DNA of 64,000 bases from CAYXTI01 sp964468495. GTDB taxonomy: Bacteria > Pseudomonadota > Alphaproteobacteria > Rickettsiales > Rickettsiaceae. Below, one piece after another: positions 27,427 to 37,078 of the stretch. The stretch's first letter is position 1. Each line of letters begins with the position of its first letter. The translations under genes were made by a program, and so were the position numbers. The stretch spans positions 18,894-82,893 of the forward strand of contig CAYXTI010000012.1 in NCBI GenBank assembly GCA_964468495.1, written 5' to 3'. The notes below the pieces were generated by a model. That model ran no database searches. It saw only the letters and a program-made list of their open reading frames with translations, and had not been told where the DNA came from.

Positions 27427-29268
27427 ATGACATTAAGTGAAGCTCTTATTAAATCAGAGATTATAAGTGCACCAGAACAGCCTGGTATATATATAATGCT
27501 TGATAATAAAAAAAAAATTATCTACATTGGAAAAGCAAAAAATATAAAAAATAGACTTAAGCAATATAATATAGTAAATAATAAAAAAACTGCAGCTATG
27601 GTTAATAGCTGCCATTATATAAACTATACTATTACTGAATCTGAAAGTGATGCTTTAATTCTTGAAGCTCAACTAATAAAAAAACATAAACCAAAATTTA
27701 ATATTCTTCTTAAAGATGATAAATCTTTCCCTTATATTGCTATAACACTGGATCATGAATATCCTCAATTATTAAAATATAGAAAAAATACTAAATCATA
27801 TAAAAAAAGTTTTGGCCCATTTGCTTCAGGAAAACAAGTTAACATTACGCTTGATCATCTATATAAAATATTCCAACTAAGATCATGTAATGATATTTTT
27901 TTCAGAAATAGGATAAAACCTTGTTTACAATATTATATAAAACGCTGTTGTGCACCATGTACTAAAAAAATTACAAAAGAGGATTATCATGATAGAGTCC
28001 TGCAGGTACAAGCATTTTTAGAAGGAAAAAATGCTAATTTACAAAAAAAATTATCTGATAAAATGGAAGCACTAAGTAAAGAAATGCGTTATGAAGAAGC
28101 AGCAATAATTAGAGATCAGATTACTGCATTAAGTTATATACAGCTAAAAGCTGATGCTAACTCAGTAGATGTAGGTGATTTAGATATAATAGCCTTAGCA
28201 ACAAATAAGATAGAATACTGTATACAATTATTTATCTATAGAGCAGGACAACCTTATGGAAACACTCCTTATTTTTTAAGGCATACAGAAGATAAAGACA
28301 TCGCAACAATACTAACTTCTTTTATAATGCAACTATATCAAAAAACAAAAGTACCTAAAAAAATCTTAGTAAGCCATGCTATTAAAGATAAAGATTTAAT
28401 TATTAAAGCATTACATAAATTATATAATATTAAAGTAAAAATATTTACAGCTAGAACAGAATATTTTTATAAATTAATAAAAACAGCTATTAATAATGCA
28501 AAAATATCTTTAAATAATCATATCACTTCATATCATAAGAACAAAAAAATATTTGATACTATTAGACACCTATTCCATTTACCTTTTCCTATTCGCCGTA
28601 TAGAAATATATGATAACAGTCATATACAAGGAAGTTTTGCTGTAGGAGCAATGGTGGTAGCTGATATAACTGGATTTAATAAAAAAGAATACAGAAAATT
28701 TTCAATTAATATAAAAGCATATAATAAACTAGGAGGAGATGATTATGATATGATTCATCAAGTATTATTAAAAAGAATAGAAAAAATCAAGAAGGAACCA
28801 GATAAAATACCTCAATTAATGATTATTGATGGAGGAAAAGGACACATGAATATAGTTAATAAAACATTAAATAAATACAATATAACTATTCCATTTGTAT
28901 GTATGTCTAAAGGATTAGAGCGTAATGCTGGAGAAGAACAATTTCATATACCTAACTACCCTAGTTTTACACTGACCAAAAATAATATAATTATGAAGTA
29001 CTTACAAAATTTACGAGATGAAGCGCATAATTTTGCTAATAGAAGTCATAGAAAAAAAAGATTATTAGCAATTCAGCATTCTAATATTGATTTCATTACT
29101 GGTATTGGATTAAAAAGAAAAAAAGCTTTACTAAATTATTTTGGATCATTAAAACAAATTAAATCTGCTTCTATTGATGAGTTACAAAAAGTAAAAGGAA
29201 TAAGCTATAAACTAGCAAATAGCATAAAATCTTTAAATAAAAATAATAGAGATTCTTTTAACACATAA
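27427..29268 (+). CDS. uvrC: UvrABC excision nuclease subunit C
   Basis: UvrC makes both incisions around a bulky lesion after UvrA/UvrB loading. The 613-residue product has the N-terminal GIY-YIG nuclease (PGIYIMLDNKKKIIYIGKA, about 18-36), the cysteine-rich region (CLQYYIKRCCAPC), a UvrB-binding UVR motif around residues 200-235, the RNase H-like C-terminal nuclease beginning RRIEIYDNSHIQGSFAVGA with its acidic residues, and the final helix-hairpin-helix GIGLKRKKALLNYFGS. Complete and of normal length. There is no clear Shine-Dalgarno, and the dispersed repeat motif occupies that position. Confidence 0.96.
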   Translation: MTLSEALIKSEIISAPEQPGIYIMLDNKKKIIYIGKAKNIKNRLKQYNIVNNKKTAAMVNSCHYINYTITESESDALILEAQLIKKHKPKFNILLKDDKSFPYIAITLDHEYPQLLKYRKNTKSYKKSFGPFASGKQVNITLDHLYKIFQLRSCNDIFFRNRIKPCLQYYIKRCCAPCTKKITKEDYHDRVLQVQAFLEGKNANLQKKLSDKMEALSKEMRYEEAAIIRDQITALSYIQLKADANSVDVGDLDIIALATNKIEYCIQLFIYRAGQPYGNTPYFLRHTEDKDIATILTSFIMQLYQKTKVPKKILVSHAIKDKDLIIKALHKLYNIKVKIFTARTEYFYKLIKTAINNAKISLNNHITSYHKNKKIFDTIRHLFHLPFPIRRIEIYDNSHIQGSFAVGAMVVADITGFNKKEYRKFSINIKAYNKLGGDDYDMIHQVLLKRIEKIKKEPDKIPQLMIIDGGKGHMNIVNKTLNKYNITIPFVCMSKGLERNAGEEQFHIPNYPSFTLTKNNIIMKYLQNLRDEAHNFANRSHRKKRLLAIQHSNIDFITGIGLKRKKALLNYFGSLKQIKSASIDELQKVKGISYKLANSIKSLNKNNRDSFNT

Positions 29269-29283
29269 TAATAATTATCAGTA

Positions 29284-29304
29284 GATACTTAAGATTAAAG
29301 TATC
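29284..29304. terminator. Hairpin between convergent uvrC and lipoprotein genes
   Basis: Arms GATACTT (29284-29290) and AAGTATC (29298-29304) are perfect complements around a 7-nt loop, lying between the stop codons of two convergent genes. It can serve both strands as a terminator, although no long T-run follows. Confidence 0.4.
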
Positions 29305-29312
29305 AATGCTAT

Positions 29313-30044
29313 TTACCTACCAAACTTAAGTTTTTTATTATTATCTTGATTATTTACTTTCTTAAAATTTTTCTTATTAAAAATATTATCTTTATTAAAG
29401 CTAGTATTGGTATATTTATTATTTTTATTTACTTTTTCTAGTAAATTAGATCTGCAAGTAGCACCATTTTTTACTAGATTATTTTTTATCGCTTTATCAT
29501 TATATAATTTACTTTTATTATTATTGCTAGGCTTATTAAAGCTAGCATTTTTACATTCCTTATTTTTATTTACTTTTTCTTGTGAATTAGATCGATAAGT
29601 ATTACTATTTTTTACTACATTGTTTTTTATCACTTTATCATTATATAATTTACTTTCATTATTATAATCTTGGCTTTTAAATCTTATTTTTTGTTCATTT
29701 AAATTTTTTTTATGATTGTTTTGTTGAAATGATTGCTTTTTTTTATCTAATTCAATCATTTCAAGATACATATTCCTATTAGATTGGGCAATGCTATTAT
29801 CATCAAATAAATCCTCTTCATCATAATCAATAATATTATATTCTCCTTGCATTAAATTTTGCTTTGCTAAATTAATATATTTTTGGTTATAGCGCGGATA
29901 ACGTTTATTATTAAAATAAGAAGAAGGATGATGAATCTTATCATTATAACCATTTGGAACCGAAACACAGCTATATAATAAAAAGATAGAAATAAAAATA
30001 ACATATTGAGATGACATATATCTTCTATAATTCGTCATAAACAT
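29313..30044 (-). CDS. Putative repeat-bearing lipoprotein
   Basis: I do not recognise a family for this 243-residue product. It has an N-terminal hydrophobic segment ending in a lipobox-like FLLYSC, so cleavage and lipidation at that cysteine are likely; Lnt is encoded at 58366. The mature part is highly polar, rich in asparagine and lysine, with no hydrophobic core. It holds two 42-residue repeats, each beginning SKLYNDK and ending with SFNK, with KNNVVKNS or KNNLVKNG and RSN in between. The low complexity suggests a disordered surface protein. Several methionines (codons 1, 3, 10) are possible starts. It is convergent with uvrC, and murG follows on the same strand. Confidence 0.6.
   Translation of the reverse strand: MFMTNYRRYMSSQYVIFISIFLLYSCVSVPNGYNDKIHHPSSYFNNKRYPRYNQKYINLAKQNLMQGEYNIIDYDEEDLFDDNSIAQSNRNMYLEMIELDKKKQSFQQNNHKKNLNEQKIRFKSQDYNNESKLYNDKVIKNNVVKNSNTYRSNSQEKVNKNKECKNASFNKPSNNNKSKLYNDKAIKNNLVKNGATCRSNLLEKVNKNNKYTNTSFNKDNIFNKKNFKKVNNQDNNKKLKFGR
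29397..29665 (-). repeat. 141-bp tandem repeat inside the lipoprotein gene
   Basis: Two copies with a 141-nt period (47 codons) are visible, for example CTAGTATT at 29401 and CTAGCATT at 29542, each followed by matching A/T-rich sequence down to TTATATAATTTACTTTT. The period is a multiple of three, so copy-number change keeps the frame. The copies differ at about one position in six, mostly single bases, so the duplication is not recent. Confidence 0.65.
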
Positions 30045-30124
30045 CCTTAATTACTTAACTTATAAAGAATATCAATTTTAAATTATTACACTTATTATAT
30101 ATAATTACAATATCAATAAATCTA

Positions 30125-31231
30125 CTAATAATTTATTTGCTCAATTATTTTCAATAGTGTGTCAACAATATAATACTTACTATTATCTTTAATAAATAAT
30201 AATTTTTTCGACATATTAACTAGAATATCTCTATTAATAACTAAACGATAAATATGATTAGCTAAAACATCCAATGATAACAAATCTTGTCTATAACACC
30301 AACTAACATTCTCTTTATAAAGTTTTTGGGCATTATAATACTGATGATCTTGTTGAGAAGATGGTAAAGGGATAAAAATAGTAGGCAAACAAAGATATTT
30401 TATTTCAGCAATAGTTGATGCTCCTGCTCTTGAAATAACTAAATGCGTTTCTTTATATATACTAGAAATATCATGAAAGAAATCTGATAATAGAAAATTA
30501 ATACCAATACTGCTATAAATTTTTTCTACATTAACATAATCATCTGGTCTAACCTGTTGTATTATATGTATAACAAGATTAGGATACTTAAATTTTAATA
30601 ATTTAATTGATTGTGGAATAAAGGTAGAAAAAAATTTTGCTCCTTGACTTCCACCAAAAACAAACAAAGTAAAAGGGTCTTGGTAAAAATTTTTTTGAAT
30701 AGATAAATTTTTAATATTATTTCTAACTATATCACCAATAACTATTACTTTAGATTTTAAACTACTTTTAATATTTTTAGTATCATCATATGCAACCAAT
30801 ATTTTTTTTGCATATCTAGCAAAAAAACTATTTACCTTCCCTAGTATGCTATTCTGTTCATAAATAATAATTGGAATTCTAAGCAATATACTTACAAACA
30901 TTGAAGGAAAGGTAGGATATCCGCCAAAGCCAATAACAACAGATGGCTTTATTTTTTTTATTAAAAAGTATGTTTTCACTATAGCTTTAGCTAATAAAAA
31001 AATAGATCTAATTCTATTAACAATGCTATCAAAGACTATATATAAATCAATAATATAAGAAGCATTAATTAATATTTTTGGTAAATACTTTTTACATCTT
31101 AAATCAGTAATAAAATGAATATTTTTTCCTAATTTTTGAAAATCTTCTGCCATAGATAAGGCAGGAAAAAAATGTCCACCAGTACCTCCAGCCACTAATA
31201 AAATTACTATATCTTTATTGTAAGAAAACAT
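30125..31231 (-). CDS. murG: UDP-GlcNAc transferase MurG
   Basis: MurG adds GlcNAc to lipid I to give lipid II on the cytoplasmic side of the inner membrane. The 368-residue product has the GT-B fold markers: glycine-rich LLVAGGTGGHFFPALSMA at 11-28, the GFGGYPTFPSM block, IYEQNSILGKVN, a second glycine-rich FVFGGSQGAKFF, and the donor-binding SRAGASTIAEI followed by PLPSSQQDHQYYNA. Length is normal. Its start overlaps the end of ftsW by 17 nt, so the two are cotranslated. Confidence 0.96.
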   Translation of the reverse strand: MFSYNKDIVILLVAGGTGGHFFPALSMAEDFQKLGKNIHFITDLRCKKYLPKILINASYIIDLYIVFDSIVNRIRSIFLLAKAIVKTYFLIKKIKPSVVIGFGGYPTFPSMFVSILLRIPIIIYEQNSILGKVNSFFARYAKKILVAYDDTKNIKSSLKSKVIVIGDIVRNNIKNLSIQKNFYQDPFTLFVFGGSQGAKFFSTFIPQSIKLLKFKYPNLVIHIIQQVRPDDYVNVEKIYSSIGINFLLSDFFHDISSIYKETHLVISRAGASTIAEIKYLCLPTIFIPLPSSQQDHQYYNAQKLYKENVSWCYRQDLLSLDVLANHIYRLVINRDILVNMSKKLLFIKDNSKYYIVDTLLKIIEQINY

Positions 31232-32354
31232 TTTCTTTATTCATCTTATATTTTTTTAAATGTGCATAATTTTTAGAAAAACCTAAAAGCATCCCAACTG
31301 TTATGCTCATGGCAAAAGTAGATGATCCTCCATAACTAACAAAGGGTAACGTCATTCCTTTAGTAGGTAATAAAGCTAAACTAACTGCTATATTAATTAA
31401 TGCTTGCAAAGCAAATTGACAAATAAGACCTATAGCAGCTATCTGAATAAATAAATCTTTTTTATTTATTATTCTATAAAAAGACCGCACAACAATAAAA
31501 GAAAAAGTAGCAATAATAATTAAGCATACTATGGCACCAAATTCCTCTCCTGCAACTGCAAAAATAAAATCTGTATGAGAATCAGGCAAATATTGCTTTA
31601 TAGAACCCTCTCCTGGTCCACAACCAAATAACCCTCCATTTTCAAAAGCTAAAATAGATTGACTAACCTGATAATTATTATGATTAATTGGCTTGAAATA
31701 ATTATCTATTCTAATTGCAACATAAGGAATTAAGTTATAAACAATAACCATAACTAGTATAGTAAAAAAAGCTATTATATAAACCCATATTATAGGCATA
31801 CCAGCAATAAATAATTGTAAGGTAAGAACAGTGCTAATTAATAACAACATCCCTATATCTGGCTGATTTATTAAAAAAAAAGCAATTACAGAATATAGAA
31901 ATAAACAAATCCTTACTCCAGGAAAACTTTCTCGGTCTTTTATAGATAATAACCAGCCTACAACTACAATAAAAAATGGTTTAATAAATTCTGATGGTTG
32001 ATATGAGACATTTAAAATACTAATCCACCTAGTAGCACCTTTTATCTCATAACCATATTTTTTAACTAAAAATAGCATAAAAATATTTATAATAAAACCT
32101 ATGATGGCTAATCTCTTTATCCATTGTATACTTAATAAAGAAAAAACTACTACAGAAATAACTGCTGTTATTAGATAGATTATTTGCCTAAAAGAAAAAT
32201 AATTAGCTACCAAACCAATACGATCAGCAATCGCTCTACTTGAGGTGGTAACAAGCATTAAACTAAAAGCTATTAATATAAAAAAAGCACTAATTGTTTG
32301 CTGATCTATAACTCTCCACCATCGCCTAACACTATTCCTCTGATATTTATTCAT
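31215..32354 (-). CDS. ftsW: SEDS peptidoglycan polymerase FtsW
   Basis: A SEDS-family glycosyltransferase that polymerises septal lipid II with FtsI. The 379-residue product has about ten transmembrane segments and the SEDS signatures GATRWISILNVSYQPSEF and ENGGLFGCGPGEGSIKQYLPDSHTDFIFAVAGEEFG, with C-terminal LPFVSYGGSS. Adjacency to murG, as in the dcw cluster, favours FtsW over RodA, although the rest of that cluster is missing. The start MNKYQRN is followed by a cytoplasmic leader. rmuC lies 80 nt upstream on the same strand. Confidence 0.92.
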   Translation of the reverse strand: MNKYQRNSVRRWWRVIDQQTISAFFILIAFSLMLVTTSSRAIADRIGLVANYFSFRQIIYLITAVISVVVFSLLSIQWIKRLAIIGFIINIFMLFLVKKYGYEIKGATRWISILNVSYQPSEFIKPFFIVVVGWLLSIKDRESFPGVRICLFLYSVIAFFLINQPDIGMLLLISTVLTLQLFIAGMPIIWVYIIAFFTILVMVIVYNLIPYVAIRIDNYFKPINHNNYQVSQSILAFENGGLFGCGPGEGSIKQYLPDSHTDFIFAVAGEEFGAIVCLIIIATFSFIVVRSFYRIINKKDLFIQIAAIGLICQFALQALINIAVSLALLPTKGMTLPFVSYGGSSTFAMSITVGMLLGFSKNYAHLKKYKMNKENVFLQ

Positions 32355-32434
32355 ATTGTATGATTTAATTTAATGACTACAACTATTTACTTATTTCTAG
32401 TTTTAAATAGATTAAATAAGTAATAATTTAAAAT

Positions 32435-33829
32435 TTACTTTTTTTCAAAATTATTAACATCTTCAATAATACTACCTATTTTATATTCAGAAACTAATTT
32501 AAATCTTTCTAACGATTTCACTCCCTTTTTTCCGCTATTTTCTATTCCTAATTTAGTGATATTATCCACCTTTGAAAGGAATGATTTATTAAAAGATGCA
32601 GCAAATTTATCATAATAATTTGCTACACAAGTAATACTTTTACCAAGTTTTTGGGAATAATCAGTTATAGTAGAAATAGAATTGATAATCTTTTTAACCT
32701 CCTCAATAATTTTTTGGTTATTTTTTGTCATTAGATGTTCTGATATTTGGAATTTTGCTAAAGATAGCATATTCATTAATCCTGATGGACCTACTAAAAA
32801 AATATTATCTTCCCACGCTTTGATTAAAAATGATGCATCTAAATCAATAATTTTTTCGATAGCATGTTCTGAAGGTATAAACATTAGAGTAATTACTTTA
32901 CTTACTAAAGAATCATTATTCATAACTATTTTTTTTATATTTTCTGCATAATCCTTAGTTGATAAAGATTTTAAATGTAGATTCATAGTCTTCATTAATT
33001 GTTTACTATCTTGTTTTTCATTTAATAAAAACTTAGATGATTTAGCATCAATAACCATAATAGTCCCAGCAGGTAAAAAAACAATAGCATCAGGCCTAAT
33101 TTTAGTAATACCTTCTTCTTGATTAGAATTAGTCATAACACACTGTATAATATAATCAACTCCACTAATTAATCCTGAAGCTTTAAGAATATTCTCAAGA
33201 GTAATTTCAGCTAACTGTCCTGCGCCCAAAGGAGATAATAGTGCATTTTTTATAGTATCAACTGTATTTTTAGACTGATTCATTTCTTTATCAATTGCAG
33301 CTACTATATTAATTAACCTTTCAAATTCACTATTAAATTTTTCTGATACAGCCTTAATATTTGACTCTGTTAACTCCCTAACATCTTTATTTTCTCTTTT
33401 ATAAATTTCTATTAACTGCTTAGATAAATCATTCCCAAGCTCAAATAAAGCAGATTTAACAGAATTTTTAGAATCATGGTTAATTTTTTTTATTTCTAGA
33501 ATCATTTGATCTTTATACTCTAAAGAACTTTGTAATTGTTCTATTTTTTTGATCTGTATAATATTATTTTGTTGCAAAGAATGGTTTTCAGTACGAACTG
33601 ATCTTAGTTCTGGTTCTAAAAAATATAATTTACTTCTTAATGTAATATATTTATACATTAACCACAAAAAAAAAAATGCTAAAACTAATAACTGAAGAAT
33701 TAATGTAAACATATAAAAACTACCTGAAATAAATATAAGTAAATTAATAAAAAAATTTAACAAAAAAACATTTACATTATAAAATAAACAATAAAACACT
33801 AGCTTATAAAAGTAAAGTTCACTATACAA
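32435..33829 (-). CDS. rmuC: RmuC-family DNA recombination limiting protein
   Basis: RmuC proteins have a membrane anchor, a long coiled coil and a PD-(D/E)XK-like nuclease domain; in E. coli rmuC limits inversion at short repeats. The product is 464 residues as the longest frame, but a better start is ATG at 33712 (codon 40): AGGTAG lies 7 nt before it and it begins directly at the anchor MFTLILQLLVLAFFFLWLMY, giving 425 residues. A coiled coil spans about 95-215. The nuclease-like domain follows, with GVDYIIQ, IRPDAIVFLPAG and MVIDAKSSKFLL as the acidic/lysine core. Confidence 0.88.
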   Translation of the reverse strand: MYSELYFYKLVFYCLFYNVNVFLLNFFINLLIFISGSFYMFTLILQLLVLAFFFLWLMYKYITLRSKLYFLEPELRSVRTENHSLQQNNIIQIKKIEQLQSSLEYKDQMILEIKKINHDSKNSVKSALFELGNDLSKQLIEIYKRENKDVRELTESNIKAVSEKFNSEFERLINIVAAIDKEMNQSKNTVDTIKNALLSPLGAGQLAEITLENILKASGLISGVDYIIQCVMTNSNQEEGITKIRPDAIVFLPAGTIMVIDAKSSKFLLNEKQDSKQLMKTMNLHLKSLSTKDYAENIKKIVMNNDSLVSKVITLMFIPSEHAIEKIIDLDASFLIKAWEDNIFLVGPSGLMNMLSLAKFQISEHLMTKNNQKIIEEVKKIINSISTITDYSQKLGKSITCVANYYDKFAASFNKSFLSKVDNITKLGIENSGKKGVKSLERFKLVSEYKIGSIIEDVNNFEKK

Positions 33830-33989
33830 TAAAGTATTATACTAAAGCAATCAATAACTACCTAAAAAAGGTTTTTTACTAAAATAGCTAAATAAATAGG
33901 TTAATTGTTATTAATTTATTTAGATTTATCTTAAATTCTATTTGAAATTAAATATTTAGCTAAGTATATTAAATAAAAAAACAACTATT

Positions 33990-34820
33990 ATGAGATGTGC
34001 ATCATACGGAACAGCTAATGGATACTTAATTGAAAATTTATTTAAATATTTTAAACAAAAAAAGCTAGATCCTATATATCTTGATAACATATTATACGTA
34101 GTAATATATCAATTACAAAAGCCAATTCATGTGTACTTTTTCCCTTTTGGTTGTATAACAATATGGGGAAGCAACCCCATTTCAGAGAAGCAATTATTAA
34201 AAACTTTATCTGCATTTGAAATAGGAAAATTATCACATCCTACTTCTGATTTTATATATTTTAGCTATACTAATAAAACTAATAAAACCTTCTTTAAAGA
34301 AGAGCTAAATACAGTATTTTTAGCTAATAATTCAAGATATGAAAAACTATCAATATCTTATGGCTTGGCTCAATCAGTAAAACTTGCAGTACTTGAGAAA
34401 TCAGTTACTAAAATTTTAGAAAATAGCGATCCTATACATAAGGAATTAGCTTATAGTGGAACTATCTCTTTATCAAAAAAAGAAATATCAAAAAAAATAG
34501 GACATTTATTTAGTGAAAGATATTCAATGAATTTGCATAGCAATATACTAGGAACCCCACAATTCTTTTGGCGTAGACCAAAATATGAGCCTTTATACCT
34601 AATGACAACTGAGTTTCAAGATCTTAATATTAGACAACAATTTTTAAATCATCGTCTAAACATGATACAAGAACTATATAATATTTTATCAAATGAACTT
34701 AATTATAGGCACTCATCTATGCTAGAGACAACAATAGTAATATTAATTGCAATAGAATTAATATTAGCTTTTACCCATAGTAATAGCTTTTATCAGTTAA
34801 TAAAAATCTTCTTAGGCTAA
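33990..34820 (+). CDS. RMD1/YagE family membrane protein (DUF155)
   Basis: The 276-residue product matches the RMD1/YagE (DUF155) family: an N-terminal segment RCASYGTANGYLIENL, the FPFGCITIWG motif, a central VKLAVLEKSVTKIL segment, FWRRPKYEPLYLMT, and one C-terminal membrane helix (about 248-266) followed by a short tail. In yeast and animals the mitochondrial members (RMD1, RMND1) act in mitochondrial translation; the bacterial role is not established. The length is close to the family's usual size. It is a single gene with a long 3' spacer. Confidence 0.85.
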   Translation: MRCASYGTANGYLIENLFKYFKQKKLDPIYLDNILYVVIYQLQKPIHVYFFPFGCITIWGSNPISEKQLLKTLSAFEIGKLSHPTSDFIYFSYTNKTNKTFFKEELNTVFLANNSRYEKLSISYGLAQSVKLAVLEKSVTKILENSDPIHKELAYSGTISLSKKEISKKIGHLFSERYSMNLHSNILGTPQFFWRRPKYEPLYLMTTEFQDLNIRQQFLNHRLNMIQELYNILSNELNYRHSSMLETTIVILIAIELILAFTHSNSFYQLIKIFLG

Positions 34821-35183
34821 AAAGAAAGCAAAAAATTGATTAAGTTAAGTTCACCCTAAGCAATTCTATAATTAAAAAAATTGAATTTTTTTGAAATAGA
34901 AAGAGTACTTTCTCCATTTTTGAGTCACCTAAAGGAGAGCAATTTTCTAACTCCTTTTGAATCATTATCTGTATTGGTGTTTAATACAATATAATCTTAC
35001 TTTGTTATTTAGATTAGAAAATATTGCTTTACTTCATTTATTTGCTATTATAGCTCTAGCATATAGATAGTTTTAATAAGTTATTAACTAGCATATGAAT
35101 AGTTTTTTATATAATGCTATGCTAAGAATGCTAGATAAATGATGGTAATTAAAAATTATATATAAATACATAACAGTTTAGTA
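34821..35183. other. Spacer after the RMD1-like gene, with two hairpins
   Basis: This 363-nt spacer has no gene I can support. One hairpin at 34898-34913 has arms AGAAAG and CTTTCT around AGTA. A second at 34931-34957 has arms AAAGGAG and CTCCTTT with a 13-nt loop and is a candidate terminator for the upstream gene. The remainder up to cutA is A+T-rich without structure except a poor repeat of AGCATATAGATAGTTTT against AGCATATGAATAGTTTT (about 35058 and 35090). Confidence 0.4.
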
Positions 35184-35504
35184 ATGGAAAAAGAAAGTTA
35201 TTGTATTATTATAACTACAACTAATAAAAAAACCGTTGTAGATATGATTGCTGCCTTGATTATACAATCAAAACTTACTACTTGTGTACAAGTAGATAAA
35301 ATAAATAGCTATTTTAGTTGGCAAAAAACTATTCAAAAAGAAAAAGAATACCGTTTAATAATAAAGGCAATGTCTAAACATTACACATCTATTGAGGAAG
35401 TAATAAAAAATAAACATAACTACAAAGTTCCTCAAATAATAAAGTTAGATATTAGTGACGGCTATCAAAATTATCTAAAATGGATTAGTGATAATTCGTT
35501 ATAA
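35184..35504 (+). CDS. cutA: CutA1 divalent-cation tolerance-type protein
   Basis: CutA1 is a small trimeric ferredoxin-fold protein, linked to copper and other divalent-cation tolerance in E. coli but without a settled role. The 106-residue product has the family markers TTTNKKTVVDMIAALI, LTTCVQVDKINSYFSW(Q), KEKEYRLIIKA and KHNYKVPQIIKLDISDGYQNYLKWI. Length is normal. It is followed by the symporter gene after 75 nt. Confidence 0.92.
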   Translation: MEKESYCIIITTTNKKTVVDMIAALIIQSKLTTCVQVDKINSYFSWQKTIQKEKEYRLIIKAMSKHYTSIEEVIKNKHNYKVPQIIKLDISDGYQNYLKWISDNSL

Positions 35505-35579
35505 AAAATTTTTTGCTATCTAGTTATTTTTAATAGTTATGTTAATATTATTTGATTATAATTTATTTGAAGGTTTATA

Positions 35580-36818
35580 ATGATGAAGCTTTGGCATAAA
35601 GTTACTTTAGGATTAATTTTAGGAATAATATTTGGAATTTATTTTCCTCAGCATGTTAGCAAAGTCCAGCCCATAGGGATAATATTCTTAAGACTAATCA
35701 AAATGATTATCTCTCCATTAATTTTTTTCACTTTAGTATCAGGTTTAACCAGTATGAAAGACAAAAGTGCACTTGGAAGAGTAGGAATGAAATCAGTATT
35801 TGCATATTTAGGAACAACTTTTTGTGCTGTAGTATTTGGATTAGGAATAGGTTTAATTATTAAACCAGGAAAGGGAGTAGTTATTGATTTTGGAACAACA
35901 AATAATAACCTACAATCTTCTTATAGTACAAATCAAACATATGATAATTTTAGTTGGGTTGATTTTATAATTAATATAGTCCCTAGTAATATTGTTGAAT
36001 CTTTTGGGACATCAAATGTACTACAAATAGTATTTTTTTCAGTATTTTTTAGTATCATAATCAATAATGTTGGATCTGTAGCTGACCCTATTAAAGATAT
36101 GGTTAATGCATTATCAAAAATAGTATTAAATATGATTGCTAAAATTGTAGAATTTTCTCCATATGGAGCATTTGCATTAACTGCCTGGGTAATAGGAACA
36201 CAAGGACTAGGTATTCTGCTTAGCTTATCAAAATTAGTCTTAGCTGTAGTAATTGCAATGATTTGTCAGTATTTCATTTTTGGCTTAATAATTTTTATTT
36301 TTGCGCGTGTATCACCTATTCCTTTTTATAAGAAAAGTTTACTATACCAGTTAATTGCGCTATCTACAGGCAGTAGTAAAGCCAGTTTAGCAACTACTAT
36401 GCAAGTCTGTCAAAATAAACTAGGAATTTCCAAATCTAGCACTTCTTTTGTCTTACCCCTTGGAGCTTCTATTAATATGGATGGGTTTGCTATAAACCTT
36501 GGATTAACTACAGTGTTTTTTGCTCAGATGATGGAAATTAATCTTAGTATGAGTGATTACTTAGTAATTATGTTAACTTCTACTTTAGGATCTATAGGAG
36601 GAGCAGGAATTCCTAGCGCTTCTCTAATTATGCTACCCATGGTTCTTGGATCAGTTAATATACCTATTGAAGGAGTAGCTGTAATTGCTGGCATTGATAG
36701 AGTACTAGATTTATTACGTACAGCTATTAATATTACTGGTGATGCTACTATTACATTAGTTATTGACGCATCTGAAGGTAGTTTTAATAAAAAGGAATAT
36801 TACTCAAATACCAACTAA
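35580..36818 (+). CDS. gltP: Sodium/proton:dicarboxylate (glutamate) symporter
   Basis: A DAACS-family secondary transporter importing glutamate, aspartate or C4-dicarboxylates. The 412-residue product has the family's eight helices and two hairpins. Its signatures include PLIFFTLVSGLTSM, the serine-rich hairpin ALSTGSSKASLATTM, the unwound helix NMDGFAINLG in place of the usual NMDGTA, and GIPSASLIMLPMV. The C-terminal INITGDATITLVI segment contains the substrate-binding aspartate region. Rickettsiales use host glutamate as a main energy source, so this could feed the TCA cycle (inference). Confidence 0.93.
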   Translation: MMKLWHKVTLGLILGIIFGIYFPQHVSKVQPIGIIFLRLIKMIISPLIFFTLVSGLTSMKDKSALGRVGMKSVFAYLGTTFCAVVFGLGIGLIIKPGKGVVIDFGTTNNNLQSSYSTNQTYDNFSWVDFIINIVPSNIVESFGTSNVLQIVFFSVFFSIIINNVGSVADPIKDMVNALSKIVLNMIAKIVEFSPYGAFALTAWVIGTQGLGILLSLSKLVLAVVIAMICQYFIFGLIIFIFARVSPIPFYKKSLLYQLIALSTGSSKASLATTMQVCQNKLGISKSSTSFVLPLGASINMDGFAINLGLTTVFFAQMMEINLSMSDYLVIMLTSTLGSIGGAGIPSASLIMLPMVLGSVNIPIEGVAVIAGIDRVLDLLRTAINITGDATITLVIDASEGSFNKKEYYSNTN

Positions 36819-37078
36819 AATATCACAGTTTTATCAGAATATTTAGTATTAAATTATACATAATTATATATAATTTTAGGTTCCTGCACATTACTTTTAA
36901 AATTAATGCTATATTATAATCATATAAAGCTTTTTAAATATTTTAGTAATCTAGCTTAGTAAATATATATAAAACATAATATACTACTAGGTTATGTTAT
37001 GTTAGTATAGCAAATAATTATGCTAGTTATTTTATAATCATAAAAGCTACTTTAATAGCTATTAAAAAATTCTATATT

